8,416 bases of DNA from Bacillota bacterium (lineage in GTDB: Bacteria; Bacillota; Clostridia; Lutisporales; Lutisporaceae), in contig JALNWH010000087.1 in the NCBI GenBank assembly GCA_023230985.1, positions 1-8,416 of the forward strand, in the 5' to 3' direction. This document shows, piece after piece, positions 7,789-8,416 of the stretch. Every line of letters starts with the position of its first letter. Position 1 is the first letter of the stretch. Below the pieces are notes generated by a model. The model was not told the DNA's origin. It did no database searches and worked only from the letters and a program-made list of their open reading frames with translations. A program made the translations under genes and the position numbers.

Positions 7789-7858
7789 AATAAATAATAC
7801 TTCCTTAATTACCCTTGGTAACGTAGGAAATATCGTCCAACTCCAAATTCTATTTCAC

Positions 7859-7887
7859 ATTATAGCAACATATGGTTAATCAGTCAA
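7859..7887 (-). promoter_or_regulatory. Strong sigma-A-type promoter of the S-layer-like gene
   Basis: The minus strand has TTGACT (7882-7887), a 17-bp spacer and TATAAT (7859-7864), with TGC just before it giving an extended -10. It matches consensus at 11 of 12 hexamer positions. Transcription would begin near 7852, leaving an untranslated leader of about 245 nt before the ATG at 7606. Confidence 0.82.
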
Positions 7888-7964
7888 TCAGGATAGATGA
7901 AGTGTAACAATAATGTAATAATTCCCATAAAGGTTTATTGTTTGTGATATGTTTGGAAATAAAA

Positions 7965-8001
7965 AAACATTCGATAGGGGTTGTGGTGCTATCGAATGTT
8001 T
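7965..8001 (-). terminator. Rho-independent terminator downstream of pyrG
   Basis: A perfect 13-bp inverted repeat, AAACATTCGATAG (7965-7977) with its complement (7989-8001), encloses an 11-nt loop. On the minus strand the hairpin runs into seven T residues. It isolates pyrG from the S-layer promoter. The stretch 8002-8073 between it and repeat copy B shows nothing I can name. Confidence 0.85.
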
Positions 8002-8073
8002 GAATTTTTGGGGTTAAAATTTTTCGCCGCTATACCGGGTGATCAATGTGCCCACCTCTACGCAGCTAGGGTC

Positions 8074-8135
8074 ATTCCTCCGGGGTCAAGATTCTTCGGC
8101 TGAAGCCTCAGAATGACAGGTGTGGAGGAAGCATC
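8074..8135 (-). repeat. Dispersed repeat, copy B, overlapping the pyrG 3' end
   Basis: This 62-bp copy has the same orientation as copy A. Its core can fold as ATTCT-tc-GGCT / AGCC-tc-AGAAT, a hairpin with one internal loop. The segment CTGTCATTCTGA is read in frame by pyrG as the last codons and the TGA stop at 8108-8110, so the repeat and the gene overlap by 28 bp. Confidence 0.75.
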
Positions 8136-8416
8136 GCCAATGCTGCCTTAATAAAGTTACTAAATAGCGGGTGGGGGCGGTTGGGTCGGGAGATGTATTC
8201 CGGGTGGAATAAGCATCCGAGGTACCAAGGGTGGTCCTTTAGTTCTATTATTTCCGCTTCGCCTTTTAGGGAGGTACCGCTAATTATAAATCCGCCTTTT
8301 ATTATGTCTTCGTTATTTATATTGTATTCGTAATTATATCTGTATCGCTCGTTTATTGTGTCTGTTGCGTATATTTCATAGGCTTTTGTGCCGGGGGTCA
8401 ATTTACATTGATGGAG
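8108..8416 (-). CDS. pyrG: CTP synthase, C-terminal end of the glutaminase domain (5' part outside window)
   Basis: The reading frame is open to the window edge, so the TTG at 8399-8401 is an internal Leu and not a start. The visible 102 residues match the end of the class I glutamine amidotransferase domain of CTP synthase, which supplies ammonia to convert UTP to CTP in the cytosol. Landmarks are PGTKAYEIY, FIISGTS, AEIIELKDHPWYLGC, and FHPEYISRPNRPHPLF, which holds the His and Glu of the catalytic triad (FHPEF in E. coli); the triad Cys lies outside the window. The usual ERHRHRYE stretch reads ERYRYNYE here, so this copy is somewhat divergent. The last eight or so residues (MLPPHLSF) are encoded by repeat copy B and replace the normal end. 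A terminator follows at 7965-8001. Identity as CTP synthase is secure; full activity cannot be judged from this part. Confidence 0.9.
   Translation of the reverse strand, partial: LHQCKLTPGTKAYEIYATDTINERYRYNYEYNINNEDIIKGGFIISGTSLKGEAEIIELKDHPWYLGCLFHPEYISRPNRPHPLFSNFIKAALAMLPPHLSF

Noticed and set aside
7649..7879. Plus-strand frame of 76 codons across the S-layer leader, with a GGGAGG upstream of a TTG
   Set aside because: It runs through the repeat, the palindrome and the minus-strand promoter. Its ILRRCAPQNDM segment is simply the translated repeat, a familiar source of spurious annotations, and the GGGAGG is explained by the leader hairpin.
7706..8135. CRISPR-like arrangement from two similar repeats
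   Set aside because: Only two imperfect copies about 370 bp apart, with a terminator and promoter between; no regular spacers and no cas genes.
8108..8401. A complete 97-residue gene starting at TTG
   Set aside because: The frame stays open to the window edge and the sequence is the C-terminus of CTP synthase, so it is a gene cut by the window.

Overview
The window looks like a stretch of low-GC Firmicutes chromosome, probably from an anaerobic Clostridia or Tissierellia lineage. The A+T-rich sequence, strong AGGAGG-type ribosome binding sites, U-tract hairpin terminators, an S-layer-type protein and a Wzz lipoprotein-free polymer machinery without LPS genes all fit. The exact organism cannot be named from the sequence. 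All five genes are on the minus strand, so transcription runs from high to low coordinates.

Layout in order of transcription. (1) 8416-8108: the 3' end of a CTP synthase gene (pyrG), cut by the window edge. Its last codons and stop lie inside a dispersed repeat, and a strong terminator follows at 7965-8001. (2) 7887-7607: a near-consensus promoter and a leader of about 245 nt that holds a second copy of the repeat, a large palindrome and two mutually exclusive helices, one of which would cover the ribosome binding site. (3) 7606-4154: a 1150-residue secreted, acidic, cysteine-free S-layer-like protein with a degenerate SLH region and about eight Ig-like repeats, closed by a perfect terminator. 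(4) 4000-1487: an 837-residue O-antigen-ligase (Wzy_C) family membrane protein with an unusual carbohydrate-binding-like insertion in its large external loop and a TPR-like tail. It has its own promoter and terminator. (5) 1274-345 and 322-1: a Wzz/CapA-like chain-length protein followed 22 bp later by the start of a CapD/FlaA1-type membrane nucleotide-sugar dehydratase. These two look like the first genes of a polysaccharide operon that runs off the window.

Taken together this is a cell-envelope region: an abundant surface protein beside machinery for making, polymerising or ligating a surface glycan. Since Firmicutes have no LPS, the ligase-family protein is more likely a wall-polymer polymerase/ligase or an S-layer O-glycosyltransferase. 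The less ordinary signals are the S-layer leader, the repeat that has taken over the pyrG 3' end, a possible 9-bp target duplication around the other repeat copy, and the domain inserted in the ligase. No CRISPR array, tRNA, rRNA or intact transposase gene was seen.
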